Part shown: positions 42,728 through 51,304 of the stretch, in pieces | Layout: each line of letters begins with the position of its first letter | How positions within the stretch are numbered: the stretch's first letter is position 1 | Source: Rhizobium sp. Q54 | GTDB taxonomy: Bacteria; Pseudomonadota; Alphaproteobacteria; Rhizobiales; Xanthobacteraceae | Reading direction: 5' to 3' | Length of the DNA: 54,384 nucleotides | NCBI GenBank assembly: GCA_945870035.1 | Contig: CAMBQQ010000010.1 | Span: 1-54,384 of the forward strand | Translations under genes and position numbers: made by a program | Notes under the pieces: generated by a model | Database searches by the model: none | Told to the model about the DNA's origin: nothing | The model's input: the letters and a program-made list of their open reading frames with translations, nothing else

Positions 42728-42754
42728 GGAACCGGGCTCGCCGCCCATTTGTTC
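42728..42754 (+). promoter_or_regulatory. Possible EcfG-type promoter for ku-ligD
   Basis: GGAAC at 42728-42732 is followed after 18 bases by GTTC (42751-42754), that is GGAAC-N17-TGTT, one mismatch in the -10 element. It lies 34 bases before the ku start and just after the ecfG terminator. The -35 is exact but the -10 is imperfect, so this is a moderate candidate. Stress-sigma control of repair genes is known in related rhizobia. Confidence 0.45.
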
Positions 42755-42787
42755 ACATCCGGATGTGTCGAGTAAGGGAGTAACGCC

Positions 42788-43654
42788 ATGGCGCCGCGGC
42801 CGAATTGGAAGGGTTTCCTGAAACTGTCGCTGGTGTCGTGCGGGGTGGCGATGTATCCGGCGACGTCGACGAGCCAGCGCATTCGCTTCAACATCATCAA
42901 CAAGGCCACCGGAAACCGTATCCGCAACGAAGTGGTCGATGCCGAGACCGGCGACCCGGTCGAATCTGAAGACCGCATCAAAGGCTACGAAGTCGAAAAG
43001 GGCGAATACGTCCTGCTCGAGGACGACGAACTGGACAACGTGGCGCTGGAGAGCACGCACACGATCGACATCGACGAATTCATCCCGATGGCGGACGTCG
43101 ACCGCATCTATCTGGACGAGTCCTATTACATCGTGCCGCAGGACGAGGTGGCGCAGGAAGCCTTCGCCGTCATCCGCGAAGCCATGCGCAAGGAAGATCT
43201 CGCCGGGCTTGCCCGTGTCGTCGTCTACCGCCGCGAACGACTGCTATTGTTGCGGCCGCGCGGCAAGGGACTGCTGGCCACGACCTTGCGCTACAAAAAT
43301 GAAGTCCGCGATGAGGAAGCCTATTTCGACGACATACCGTCAACCAAGGTGCCAGCCGATATGCTCAAGCTGGCGACCCATATCCTCGAGTCAAAAAAGG
43401 GCAAGTTCGATCCGGCCAAATTCGAGGATCGCTACGAAACCGCGCTGAAGGAACTGGTCAAAGCCAAACATGCCGGGCGCACCGTCAAGGTGGCGTCCGA
43501 ATCCAGACCGAGCAATGTAGTCAACTTAATGGACGCCTTGCGCCGCAGCGCCAAAGCGGATGGCAAAGCCGACCGCCGCAAATCCGCGCCCGCCCGCCGC
43601 AAGCCGACGTCCAAGCGGGCGCCGGCGCGGCGCAAGGTGCGAAAAGCTAGCTAG
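42788..43654 (+). CDS. ku: Ku homolog, non-homologous end-joining
   Basis: A 288-residue Ku-core protein. It shows a beta-barrel start (RPNWKGFLKLSLVSCGVAMY), the conserved VEKGEYVLLEDDELDNVALE and IDEFIPMADVDRIYLDESYY motifs, and RREVVVYRRERLLLLRPRGK-like residues (VVYRRERLLLLRPRGKGLLA). The tail from about residue 255 is Lys/Arg/Ala-rich and binds DNA. It forms a ring on double-strand ends and recruits LigD, encoded 29 bases downstream. The start ATG follows a GGGAG ribosome site. Confidence 0.93.
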   Translation: MAPRPNWKGFLKLSLVSCGVAMYPATSTSQRIRFNIINKATGNRIRNEVVDAETGDPVESEDRIKGYEVEKGEYVLLEDDELDNVALESTHTIDIDEFIPMADVDRIYLDESYYIVPQDEVAQEAFAVIREAMRKEDLAGLARVVVYRRERLLLLRPRGKGLLATTLRYKNEVRDEEAYFDDIPSTKVPADMLKLATHILESKKGKFDPAKFEDRYETALKELVKAKHAGRTVKVASESRPSNVVNLMDALRRSAKADGKADRRKSAPARRKPTSKRAPARRKVRKAS

Positions 43655-43683
43655 AATAGTGCCGGTCAGCACAGGCGTAAAAC

Positions 43684-46305
43684 ATGGCGGGGCTGAAGAC
43701 CTATCAGGCCAAGAGACGGTTCGGCGTCACCACCGAGCCGGAGGGCAAAGTCGGCCGCAAAAAAGGCCGCACTTTCGTCATGCAAAAGCACGCGGCGCGC
43801 CGCTTGCACTATGACCTTCGTCTAGAACTCGACGGTGTCATGAAAAGCTGGGCGGTGACCCGCGGTCCAAGCCTGGTGCCGGGCGAAAAGAGACTGGCCG
43901 TGGCGGTCGAGGACCACCCGATCGACTACAACACGTTCGAAGGCACCATTCCCCAGCGCGAATATGGCGGCGGCACGGTGATGGTGTGGGACCGCGGCAC
44001 CTGGGCGCCGGAGCACGACGCGCACAAGGGCCTGAAAAAAGGCCACCTGTCCTTTTTCATCGAAGGCGAAAAGTTGCGCGGGCTATGGCATCTCGTGCGG
44101 TTGCACAAGAAGCGCGGTGAAACGCGCGAGAACTGGCTGCTGATCAAATCCGACGACGAGGAAGCGCGCACTGCGCGCGACAAGGATATTCTTGACGAAG
44201 CGCCGCTCTCGGTGAAAACCGGCCGCACCATGGACGAGATTGCAGCCGGCGTTAAAAAACCCGCCAAGAAACTTCCCGCCAAAAAGCGGAAGACATCGGC
44301 CAAAAAGAAACCGAAGCCCAAAGCTAAGCGCGCGCTGGCGGCGTCGACCAAGGCGGTCCGCAAGGTTGCGTCCGTCGCATCAGGCGATCCCCTGCCCGAC
44401 TTCGTCAAGCCGTGCCTTGCCACACTCGCCGACAAGGCGCCGGACAGCGGCAACTGGATTCACGAAATCAAGTTCGACGGCTACCGCCTGCAGGCGCGGC
44501 TCGACCACGGCAAAGTCGCGCTTCTGACCCGCAACGGCCTCGACTGGACAAAGAAATTTCCCGCGCTCGCCAAGGCCGTGATGGCGCTGAAAGTCGATCA
44601 AGCGTTGATCGATGGCGAATTGGTGGTCGAAGACCCCGAAGGCGTTTCGAGCTTCTCCCTATTGCAACAGGAACTGACATCCGGGCGGCAGGACCGGTTG
44701 GTGTTTTATGCATTCGATCTTTTGCATCTCGACGGCGCCGATTTGCGCAAGCAACCGCTTCTGGAGCGCAAGGACGCACTCGCCGCGCTTCTCAAAAGCG
44801 CGCCGTCTGGCGGCGCGATACGATTGAGCGAGTCGATCGACGAGGCCGGCTCGGTGCTGCTCAAACATGCCTGCCGCATGCATCTCGAAGGCATCATCTC
44901 AAAGCGGAGCGACGCGCCCTACCGTTCCGGCCGCGGCCACGACTGGCTCAAGACGAAGTACACCGATCGCCAGGAATTCGTCATTGCCGGCTTTGTGCCG
45001 GCAACCAACGATGCCCGCGCCGTCGGCGCGCTGGTGCTTGGCGTGTTCGACAAGGGCGAGTTGCGCTATGCGGGCCGCACCGGCACCGGCTTTACGCACA
45101 CCAGCGCGCGCGATCTCTATCGCAAGCTCAACGCTCTCAAGCGCGACCGCACGCCGTTCGACGCGGTGCCGGCGGAGGAACGCGGCCGGCGCGGCCCGGT
45201 CTGGGTCGAACCGAAGCTGGTCGCGGAAGTCGATTTCCACGGCTGGACCCATGGCGAGCGCATCCGGCACGCCTCATTCCAGGGCCTGCGCGAAGACAAG
45301 GCGGCGACGGAAATCGTCCACGAGACGCCGGACAAGGTCGCCGCTGCCGCCAACAAATCCGCCACCGCGAAAAAGCGTAGCGCGTCGGTTGCCAAAGCCG
45401 CGTCCAGGAAGACCATCAAGCCCAGCGGCAAGAACGCCAAGGCCACGGTCGGCCATATCACGCTGACGCATCCGGACCGCGTCTATTGGGAAGACGCCGG
45501 CGTTACCAAGCGCGACCTCGCCGAGTATTACAGCGCGGTGTGGAAATGGATGGCGCCGCATATCGCCGGCCGCCCGATCTCGCTGCTGCGCTGTCCGGAA
45601 GGCGCCGCCGGCCAATGTTTCTTTCAGAAGCATGCCGCCGCCGGCATCAAGACCGACGATCTGCATCTCGTTGCCGAGAAAGGCGACAAGATCATCTCGA
45701 TCGACGATCTCGACGGTCTGCTGTCCCTGGTGCAGGCCGGCGTGCTGGAATTTCATACGCGCGGCACCACCGCCGACAGTCTCGGCAATGCCGACCGCCT
45801 GGTGTTCGATCTCGATCCCGGCCCGGGCACCGGATGGAAAGATGTCGTCGCCGCCGCGCGCGATGTCCGCGCCAGGCTCGAACAACTCAAACTCAAAAGT
45901 TTTTTGAAAACCTCCGGCGGCAAAGGCCTGCACGTCGTTTTGCCGATTGCGCCGACGACGTGGGCCGAGGCCAAGACTTTCACCCAGGCGCTGGCCGGCG
46001 CGATGGCCGCTGACGATCCGGACCGCTATGTCGCTACCGCCACCAAGGCGAAACGCAACAAGCGCATTTTCATCGATTACCTGCGCAACAGCCGCGATGC
46101 CACCGCGGTAGCGCCATACTCCACCCGGGCGCGGCCCGGCGCGGCTGTCTCCGTGCCGATCGGATGGTCGGAGCTTGGCAGCATCAAAAGCGCCGACCAG
46201 TTTAACGTGCTCAATCTGCCGGCGCGACTGAAGCGACAGCGCAAGGATCCGTGGGCGACCATCGGGCGCTACAAACAGAAACTGCCGAATTCACGACAAA
46301 AGTAA
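43684..46305 (+). CDS. ligD: LigD, multifunctional NHEJ DNA ligase (phosphoesterase-ligase-polymerase)
   Basis: An 873-residue enzyme with all three domains in the order PE-LIG-POL. The 3'-phosphoesterase occupies about residues 1-170 (MQKHAARRLHYDLRLELDG, with H36, H42 and D44). A Lys/Ala-rich linker (190-235) follows. The ATP-dependent ligase has nucleotidyl Lys K263 in EIKFDGYRLQ and further motifs at LIDGELVVED and EGIISKRSDAPYRSGRG. After a second basic linker, the primase-polymerase domain starts near residue 588 (THPDRVYWEDAGVTKRDLAE) with the metal DxD in VFDLDPGPG. It fills gaps and seals ends together with Ku. Confidence 0.93.
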   Translation: MAGLKTYQAKRRFGVTTEPEGKVGRKKGRTFVMQKHAARRLHYDLRLELDGVMKSWAVTRGPSLVPGEKRLAVAVEDHPIDYNTFEGTIPQREYGGGTVMVWDRGTWAPEHDAHKGLKKGHLSFFIEGEKLRGLWHLVRLHKKRGETRENWLLIKSDDEEARTARDKDILDEAPLSVKTGRTMDEIAAGVKKPAKKLPAKKRKTSAKKKPKPKAKRALAASTKAVRKVASVASGDPLPDFVKPCLATLADKAPDSGNWIHEIKFDGYRLQARLDHGKVALLTRNGLDWTKKFPALAKAVMALKVDQALIDGELVVEDPEGVSSFSLLQQELTSGRQDRLVFYAFDLLHLDGADLRKQPLLERKDALAALLKSAPSGGAIRLSESIDEAGSVLLKHACRMHLEGIISKRSDAPYRSGRGHDWLKTKYTDRQEFVIAGFVPATNDARAVGALVLGVFDKGELRYAGRTGTGFTHTSARDLYRKLNALKRDRTPFDAVPAEERGRRGPVWVEPKLVAEVDFHGWTHGERIRHASFQGLREDKAATEIVHETPDKVAAAANKSATAKKRSASVAKAASRKTIKPSGKNAKATVGHITLTHPDRVYWEDAGVTKRDLAEYYSAVWKWMAPHIAGRPISLLRCPEGAAGQCFFQKHAAAGIKTDDLHLVAEKGDKIISIDDLDGLLSLVQAGVLEFHTRGTTADSLGNADRLVFDLDPGPGTGWKDVVAAARDVRARLEQLKLKSFLKTSGGKGLHVVLPIAPTTWAEAKTFTQALAGAMAADDPDRYVATATKAKRNKRIFIDYLRNSRDATAVAPYSTRARPGAAVSVPIGWSELGSIKSADQFNVLNLPARLKRQRKDPWATIGRYKQKLPNSRQK

Positions 46306-46322
46306 TGCGCCGGTTATGGCGA

Positions 46323-46348
46323 GGAACCACCGCGTAGCGCTGGACGTT
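46323..46348 (+). promoter_or_regulatory. EcfG-type promoter for the low-affinity iron permease-like gene
   Basis: GGAAC (46323-46327), 17 bases, then CGTT (46345-46348): an exact consensus match, 55 bases upstream of the start codon at 46404 and just after the ligD stop (46305). This would give the downstream gene its own stress control rather than dependence on ligD. Confidence 0.72.
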
Positions 46349-46403
46349 AATGCGAGTCCATGACAATTTGCCACGCAAAGCTTATCGAACTCACGGTAGG
46401 TTC

Positions 46404-46913
46404 ATGTCGAAGAAGTCTGTCACGACCGATTTCCCTCCTCCCTCCAACGGCGCCAGGCGTCCGCTCACAGCCCAATTCTCCTCGTTTGCGCAGAAGACGG
46501 CTTCCTGGACCGGCCACCCGACTGCCTTCCTGCTCGCCGCCGCCGTTATCATTGTCTGGATCGTAACCGGACCGCTGTTTAATTACAGCGACACCTGGCA
46601 ACTGGTGATCAATACCGGCACCACCATCGTCACATTCCTGATGGTGTTCCTCATCCAGAATACGCAGAACCGCGACATGCTCTCGATGCAGATCAAGCTC
46701 TCCGAGTTGGTCTTGGCGATGCGCGGCGCGGAAAACAAATTCGCCTCGATCGAGGATCTCAGCGATGAGGAACTCGAAGCGCTGCACAGCGAGTGCCGCG
46801 CCCGCGCCGAGACTATGCTGGACCATATCGAAGAACGCCGCAGCAAAAGCGGTGGTGGCAAGCGCACCGCCGCGCACGCCATCAAAGCGCCGGGCAAGAC
46901 GACCAAAGCATAA
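46404..46913 (+). CDS. Low-affinity iron permease-family membrane protein
   Basis: A 169-residue protein with a polar N-terminus, two hydrophobic helices (AFLLAAAVIIVWIVTG and WQLVINTGTTIVTFLMVFLI), then the family motif IQNTQNRDMLSMQIKLSELV and a helical tail ending in a Ser/Gly/Lys-rich stretch. It matches the PF04120-type low-affinity iron permease group. Bacterial members are poorly characterised, and an iron transport role is not shown by sequence. The frame extends to 46350, but ATG 46404 has GGTAGG upstream. It is preceded by an EcfG-type promoter. Confidence 0.8.
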   Translation: MSKKSVTTDFPPPSNGARRPLTAQFSSFAQKTASWTGHPTAFLLAAAVIIVWIVTGPLFNYSDTWQLVINTGTTIVTFLMVFLIQNTQNRDMLSMQIKLSELVLAMRGAENKFASIEDLSDEELEALHSECRARAETMLDHIEERRSKSGGGKRTAAHAIKAPGKTTKA

Positions 46914-47004
46914 AAGTCCATCGCATCTGGAACCAATGTTCCGCGACGCTGTTGCCAATGAGCGACGGCGCCGCGGCCGACCGCAACGTCCGCGGCAGAT
47001 GAAT

Positions 47005-47036
47005 AAGGGCCCGCCGCTTCAGGTGGGCCCTTTCGT
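47005..47036 (+). terminator. Intrinsic terminator after the iron permease-like gene
   Basis: AAGGGCCCGCC pairs with GGTGGGCCCTT (11 base pairs, one G-U) around a 6-base loop, followed by TCGTCTTTTT. It lies about 90 bases after the stop at 46913. A further GGAAC-N16-TGTT motif between them (46929-46953) could start a short RNA that ends here. Confidence 0.75.
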
Positions 47037-47100
47037 CTTTTTGCCACATCGTTCTCGTATGCGGCGCGCTACAGAGCATGCGAACGACCGGAGATAGTCG

Positions 47101-47469
47101 ATGCGGGCAATTTTTATGCGCACGTCCTGGCTGATGGCGCTCGCTTTGATTGGCGGCGCCGGTTCGGCGGCGGCACAAGACTCAAAAACCTTCACCGGCA
47201 TCGCTTCATATTATTCCAAAAATTATTCCGGCAAGACCGCCAGCGGCGAAAAATATGACGAGACGAAATTCACCGCGGCGCATCGCACGTTGCCGTTCGG
47301 CACCCGTGTCGTCGTCACGGATGTCAAAACCAAGCGCAGCGTGACCGTGCGCGTCAACGATCGCGGCCCCTTCATCAAGGGGCGCGTCATCGATCTGTCC
47401 TATGCCGCCGCAGGCGAAATGCGCATGCACGGCCGTGGCCTGGCGAAGGTCACCGCCGTCGCCGAATAA
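47101..47469 (+). CDS. RlpA-like double-psi beta-barrel exported protein
   Basis: A 122-residue exported protein. The signal peptide includes SWLMALALIGGAGSAAA, cleaved near AQ-DSK. The mature part is a single double-psi beta-barrel: FTGIASYYSKNYSGKTASGE, FTAAHRTLPFGTRVVV and VRVNDRGPFIKGRVIDLSYA, with the catalytic-type Asp and His/Glu region seen in RlpA lytic transglycosylases. No SPOR domain follows, so it is a short RlpA. Alternative start ATG at 47116. It probably acts on peptidoglycan in the periplasm. Stand-alone transcription after a terminator. Confidence 0.85.
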   Translation: MRAIFMRTSWLMALALIGGAGSAAAQDSKTFTGIASYYSKNYSGKTASGEKYDETKFTAAHRTLPFGTRVVVTDVKTKRSVTVRVNDRGPFIKGRVIDLSYAAAGEMRMHGRGLAKVTAVAE

Positions 47470-47577
47470 AGCCGCGACCAGCCCCGCCCCATCGTATTCG
47501 CCGCGACTCCGGCTATAGTCCGGGCGCTCTCCCTATGCGCCGTCGCGCGTCCTCAACTTTTCGCCCAAGGAAGTCCA

Positions 47578-48159
47578 ATGCCTGCCAAGCGTCTTGCGCC
47601 TCGCCTCGCCGTCCCCGATGAAACCCAGCTGACGAGCGCCCAGCGCACGCTGATGGACGCGATCCGTTCCGGTCCGCGCGGCAAGTCGATCACACCGCGC
47701 GGCCCTTTCGCGGCCTGGATGCACGCACCGGAATTCGGCCATCTGGCGCAGGCGCTCGGCGGCCACTGCCGCTACCAGACGGGCGTACCGCCGCGCCTGT
47801 CGGAATTCGCGATTTTGTGCACGGCGCGGCTCTGGCGCGCGCAATACGAGTGGTTTGCCCATGAGCCCCCGGCACTGGCGGCCGGCGTCAAGCCGAAGAC
47901 CATCCAGGACCTGCGCGCCGGCCGCATTCCGAAGTCGGCGCCGAAGGACGAGCGCGCCGTCTACGATTTCATCGCCGAGCTTTATAAAAAGCGCCGCGTC
48001 AGCGACCGCACCTACAAGCGCGTGCAGGATATTCTCGGCAAAGCCGCCACCGTCGAACTGGTCGGCATCCTCGGCTATTACGCGATGATCTCGATGACAC
48101 TCAACGTCTTCCAGATGCTGCCGCCGCCGGACGCCAAGCTCGCTTTCGTCGAGCCGTAA
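47578..48159 (+). CDS. Carboxymuconolactone decarboxylase-family protein
   Basis: A 193-residue, mostly helical protein of the AhpD/CMD superfamily. It has PFAAWMHAPEFGHLAQALGG, YQTGVPPRLSEFAILCTARL and RAQYEWFAHEPPALAAGVKP, where the E-x-x-x-H acid-base pair typical of gamma-carboxymuconolactone decarboxylases is present but the CxxC pair of AhpD peroxidases is not. So it is not a thiol peroxidase. It stands alone between an RlpA-like gene and a TRAP system. The substrate is unknown. A broader family role as decarboxylase or lactone-related enzyme is inferred. Confidence 0.8.
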   Translation: MPAKRLAPRLAVPDETQLTSAQRTLMDAIRSGPRGKSITPRGPFAAWMHAPEFGHLAQALGGHCRYQTGVPPRLSEFAILCTARLWRAQYEWFAHEPPALAAGVKPKTIQDLRAGRIPKSAPKDERAVYDFIAELYKKRRVSDRTYKRVQDILGKAATVELVGILGYYAMISMTLNVFQMLPPPDAKLAFVEP

Positions 48160-48333
48160 CGCCACTCTCGCGCCGGACATGCCAACAAAACAGGCAAAGG
48201 CCGCCGCTTAAAACGGCAAGCCGGCCAACGCGTGCCCATGCGCCCGCGCAAGAGGCAAATGACATCGGCCGAAAGCAGGATGGCACGTCGCTTGCTCCTT
48301 TACCCGCACGCAACGGAAACAGGAGCGATAACA

Positions 48334-49419
48334 ATGCGACGCCGCGATTTTACGAAATTGGCTTTGGCCAGCGCGGCCGGGGCGGTCGCCGCCCCTGCCG
48401 TCGTACATGCACAGACGACCTACAACTGGAAAATGACCAGCTTCTACGGCCCCAATGCCGCGTTCTATTCGACCGGCCCCGGCGGCGCCAAGGATTTGGC
48501 CAAGCGCATCGAGGACATGTCCGGTGGCCGCATCAAGATCCAGTTCTACGGCGCCGGCGAACTGATCCCCGCCGCGGAAGGTTTCGACGCAGTGTCGTCC
48601 GGCGCCGTCGAGATGAACTACGCCAACTCCTATTTCTGGACCGGCAAGAGCTTTGCCGCGCAATATTTCACCGCCGTTCCGTTCGGCCTGAACTTCCAGG
48701 GCTACAATGGCTGGATGTATGACGGCGGCGGATTGCAGTTATGGCGCGAGGTCTACGACAAATTCAATCTGGTGCCGTTCGTCTGCGGCAATACCGGCGT
48801 GCAGATGACCGGCTGGTTCAAAAAGCCGATCGAAAAGGTCGAAGATCTTAAAGGCCTCAAGATGCGCATCCCGGGGCTCGCCGGCCGCGTCTACAAGGAA
48901 CTCGGCGTCGATTCCCGCCTGATCGCGCCCGGCGAAATCTTCCCGTCGCTCGAGCGCGGCGTGATCGACGCCGCCGAATTCGTCGGTCCCTATCTCGACC
49001 GCCAGCTCGGCCTGCAGAAGGTCGCCAAATACTATTACACCACCGGCTGGCACGAGATGGCGACCGCCAGCGAACTCACCATCAACAAGGCGAAATGGGC
49101 CAGCCTGCCGCCGGACCTCAAGGCGATCGTCGAAAACGCCTGCGCCGCCTGCAACACCATCAGCGAAGCCTGGTGCCAGAAGAACAACGCCGAGGCGATG
49201 GAAGACTTGGTCAAGAACCAGGGCGTCATCGCCCAGCCGCTGCCGGATTCGGTCGTCAAGGCGCTGAAGGTCGCCACCGACAAGATCCTGGCCGAGGCCG
49301 TCGCCAAGGATCCGGTGACCAAGAAGGTTCATGACTCCTACATGGCCTACAAGGCGAAATACGATTCCTGGGCGGACTTGAGCGAAGCCGTCTACCACGC
49401 CAAGATTCGGAAGGCGTGA
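48334..49419 (+). CDS. TRAP transporter substrate-binding protein, DctP family (second system)
   Basis: A 361-residue periplasmic binding protein with a twin-arginine export signal (RRRDFTKLALASAAGAVA, cleaved near VHA). The mature part has YNWKMTSFYGPNAAFYSTGP, an ERGVIDAAEFVGPYLDRQLG stretch, DLKGLKMRIPGLAGRVYKEL with the ligand Arg, and YYTTGWHEMATASELTINKA. This resembles the TAXI-unlike 2-oxo acid/mannitol (TakP-like) class. The frame is open to 48232, but ATG 48334 has AGGAG nine bases upstream. It is followed one base later by the DctQ gene. Confidence 0.9.
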   Translation: MRRRDFTKLALASAAGAVAAPAVVHAQTTYNWKMTSFYGPNAAFYSTGPGGAKDLAKRIEDMSGGRIKIQFYGAGELIPAAEGFDAVSSGAVEMNYANSYFWTGKSFAAQYFTAVPFGLNFQGYNGWMYDGGGLQLWREVYDKFNLVPFVCGNTGVQMTGWFKKPIEKVEDLKGLKMRIPGLAGRVYKELGVDSRLIAPGEIFPSLERGVIDAAEFVGPYLDRQLGLQKVAKYYYTTGWHEMATASELTINKAKWASLPPDLKAIVENACAACNTISEAWCQKNNAEAMEDLVKNQGVIAQPLPDSVVKALKVATDKILAEAVAKDPVTKKVHDSYMAYKAKYDSWADLSEAVYHAKIRKA

Positions 49420-49420
49420 T

Positions 49421-49924
49421 TTGATCTCAGCGGAAAGGCTGGCCGGCGGAATTGACGTTGTCGTCGATTTCGTCGGCCGCATGACCTCGTGGCTGGCGCT
49501 CGGACTGGCGCTGGTGATGGGCGCCAACGTGCTGTTTCGCTACGGCTTCTCGCTCGGCTTTATCTGGGCGCAGGAACTGGAATGGCACATCTTCATCCCG
49601 ATCTGCCTGTTCGGCATGTCCTATGCCCTGCTGCACGGTGAGCACGTCCGGGTCGATGTGCTGTTTCAATCGTTCAGGCCGCGCACCAAGCACGCGATCG
49701 ACATTCTGTCGGCGTTCCTGTCGATGGCGTTCTGCCTGATCGTGATCTGGCTTTCCATCCCCTACGTCCACCAGTCCTGGACGATCGGCGAAGGCACCGC
49801 CAACCCCGGCGGCATCGATTACCGTTACATCGTCAAGTCCTTGATCCCGATCGGCTTCGCTGTGCTGCTGCTGCAATCGCTGTCGCAAGCCATCAAGAGC
49901 TGGCTCGCGATGCGGAGCGTATGA
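49421..49924 (+). CDS. TRAP transporter small membrane subunit, DctQ family (second system)
   Basis: A 167-residue membrane protein with four helices, such as WLALGLALVMGANVLFRYGF and AFLSMAFCLIVIWLSIPYV. The DctQ motif FRYGFSLGFIWAQELEWHIF is clear. It starts at TTG 49421 with GGAAGG just before it, one base after the dctP stop, and its end overlaps the dctM start by four bases (ATGA). Confidence 0.88.
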   Translation: MISAERLAGGIDVVVDFVGRMTSWLALGLALVMGANVLFRYGFSLGFIWAQELEWHIFIPICLFGMSYALLHGEHVRVDVLFQSFRPRTKHAIDILSAFLSMAFCLIVIWLSIPYVHQSWTIGEGTANPGGIDYRYIVKSLIPIGFAVLLLQSLSQAIKSWLAMRSV

Positions 49925-51249
49925 TGCCGACACCGGAAATCCTCGCCATCTTGATGCTGGCGTCCTTCTTCGTCCTGCTGCTGGCCGGCATCCCCGTCGG
50001 CCTGACCTTGGCGACGGCCGGACTGGTGTTCGGTTATCTCGGCTTCGGCAGCCTCCTGTTCAACCTGCTGCCCAGTCGCATTTTCGGCGTCGTCACCAAT
50101 TCCACCCTGCTGGCGATTCCGCTGTTCGTCTTCATGGGCATGATGCTGGAGAAATCCAAGCTGGCCGAAGACCTGATGGAGGTGATCGGGCATCTGGCCG
50201 GGTCGCTGCGCGGCGGTCTGGGCATAGGTATCGTCCTGGTCGGCGTGCTGCTCGGCGCTACAACGGGCATCGTCGGCGCCACCGTTGTCACGCTCGGCCT
50301 ACTGACGCTCCCCGGCATGCTGCGCCGCGGATACGACAAGGGTCTCGCCTGCGGCGTGATCTGCGCGTCCGGCACTCTGGGTCAGATCATACCGCCGAGC
50401 CTGATCCTGATCCTGCTCGCGGACATCCTCAATGAATCGGTCGGCACATTGTTCGCCGCGGCGATGATGCCGGGATTGATGCTCTCGGGCATCTACGTCG
50501 TCTATATCCTGGCGCTCGGCATCTTCCGGCCCGATATGGTGCCCGCGTTTTCGAAGGAAGAGCGCGCGCTGGTCTCAAAGCGCGAATTGGCGATCAAATT
50601 GTTCAAGGTGGTGGCGCCTCCTGTCGGCCTGGTCGGCGCGGTGCTCGGCTCGATCATCGCCGGCATCGCCGCGCCTTCCGAAGCGGCATCGATGGGCGCG
50701 CTCGGCTCCATCGTGGTAGCAGCGCTCGGCCGGCGGCTGACCTGGAATGTGCTACGAGAAACCGCGCAGGCAACCACCAAGATCACGGCGATGATGATGT
50801 TCATCCTGATCTGCGCGCAGGCCTTCGCGCTGGCGTTCCGCGGCCTGCAAGGCGAGAAGATCGTTCACGATCTCTTCGCGTTCCTGCCCGGCGGTATCAA
50901 TGCCGACATCTGGTTCCTGATGCTTATCATTTTCGTGCTCGGTTTCTTCATCGAGTGGATCGAGATTTCATACATCGCGGTGCCGCTGTTCCTGCCGGTG
51001 TTCATCCAGGCCAATGTCGACATGGTGTGGCTGGCGGCCTTGATCTGCGTGAATTTGCAGACCTCGTTCCTCACCCCGCCTTTCGGCTGGGCGCTGTTCT
51101 TCCTGCGCGGGGTGGCGCCGCCCGAAGTGACGACCGGCGATATCTATCGCGGCGTCATACCGTTCGTCCTGATGCAGATTCTGGCGCTTGGACTTGTGTT
51201 CTACTTTCCGGCTCTGGCCACCTGGCTGCCAAAGGCCATCGGCTGGTAG
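49921..51249 (+). CDS. TRAP transporter large permease, DctM family (second system)
   Basis: A 442-residue permease with about 12 helices. Markers are AIPLFVFMGMMLEKSKLAED, LGATTGIVGATVVTLGLLTL, SGTLGQIIPPSLILILLADI, APSEAASMGALGSIVV and NLQTSFLTPPFGWALFFLRG. The LTPPFG loop and long middle region with FSKEERALVSK place it in the longer DctM subgroup used with TakP-like binding proteins. It ends two bases before a strong hairpin and converges on the copper chaperone gene. Confidence 0.9.
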   Translation: MMPTPEILAILMLASFFVLLLAGIPVGLTLATAGLVFGYLGFGSLLFNLLPSRIFGVVTNSTLLAIPLFVFMGMMLEKSKLAEDLMEVIGHLAGSLRGGLGIGIVLVGVLLGATTGIVGATVVTLGLLTLPGMLRRGYDKGLACGVICASGTLGQIIPPSLILILLADILNESVGTLFAAAMMPGLMLSGIYVVYILALGIFRPDMVPAFSKEERALVSKRELAIKLFKVVAPPVGLVGAVLGSIIAGIAAPSEAASMGALGSIVVAALGRRLTWNVLRETAQATTKITAMMMFILICAQAFALAFRGLQGEKIVHDLFAFLPGGINADIWFLMLIIFVLGFFIEWIEISYIAVPLFLPVFIQANVDMVWLAALICVNLQTSFLTPPFGWALFFLRGVAPPEVTTGDIYRGVIPFVLMQILALGLVFYFPALATWLPKAIGW

Positions 51250-51250
51250 C

Positions 51251-51292
51251 CGCGCTTGCCGTCTTCCGCCAATGCGGTCGACAGCAAGCGCG
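51251..51292. terminator. Hairpin between convergent TRAP and copper-chaperone genes
   Basis: CGCGCTTGC and GCAAGCGCG make a perfect 9-base stem around a 24-base loop that itself contains CCGC/GCGG. It begins two bases after the dctM stop and ends 13 bases before the end of the converging gene. No U-run is present, so classification as a terminator is moderate. Confidence 0.42.
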
Positions 51293-51304
51293 TTCGCATC
51301 AGCG

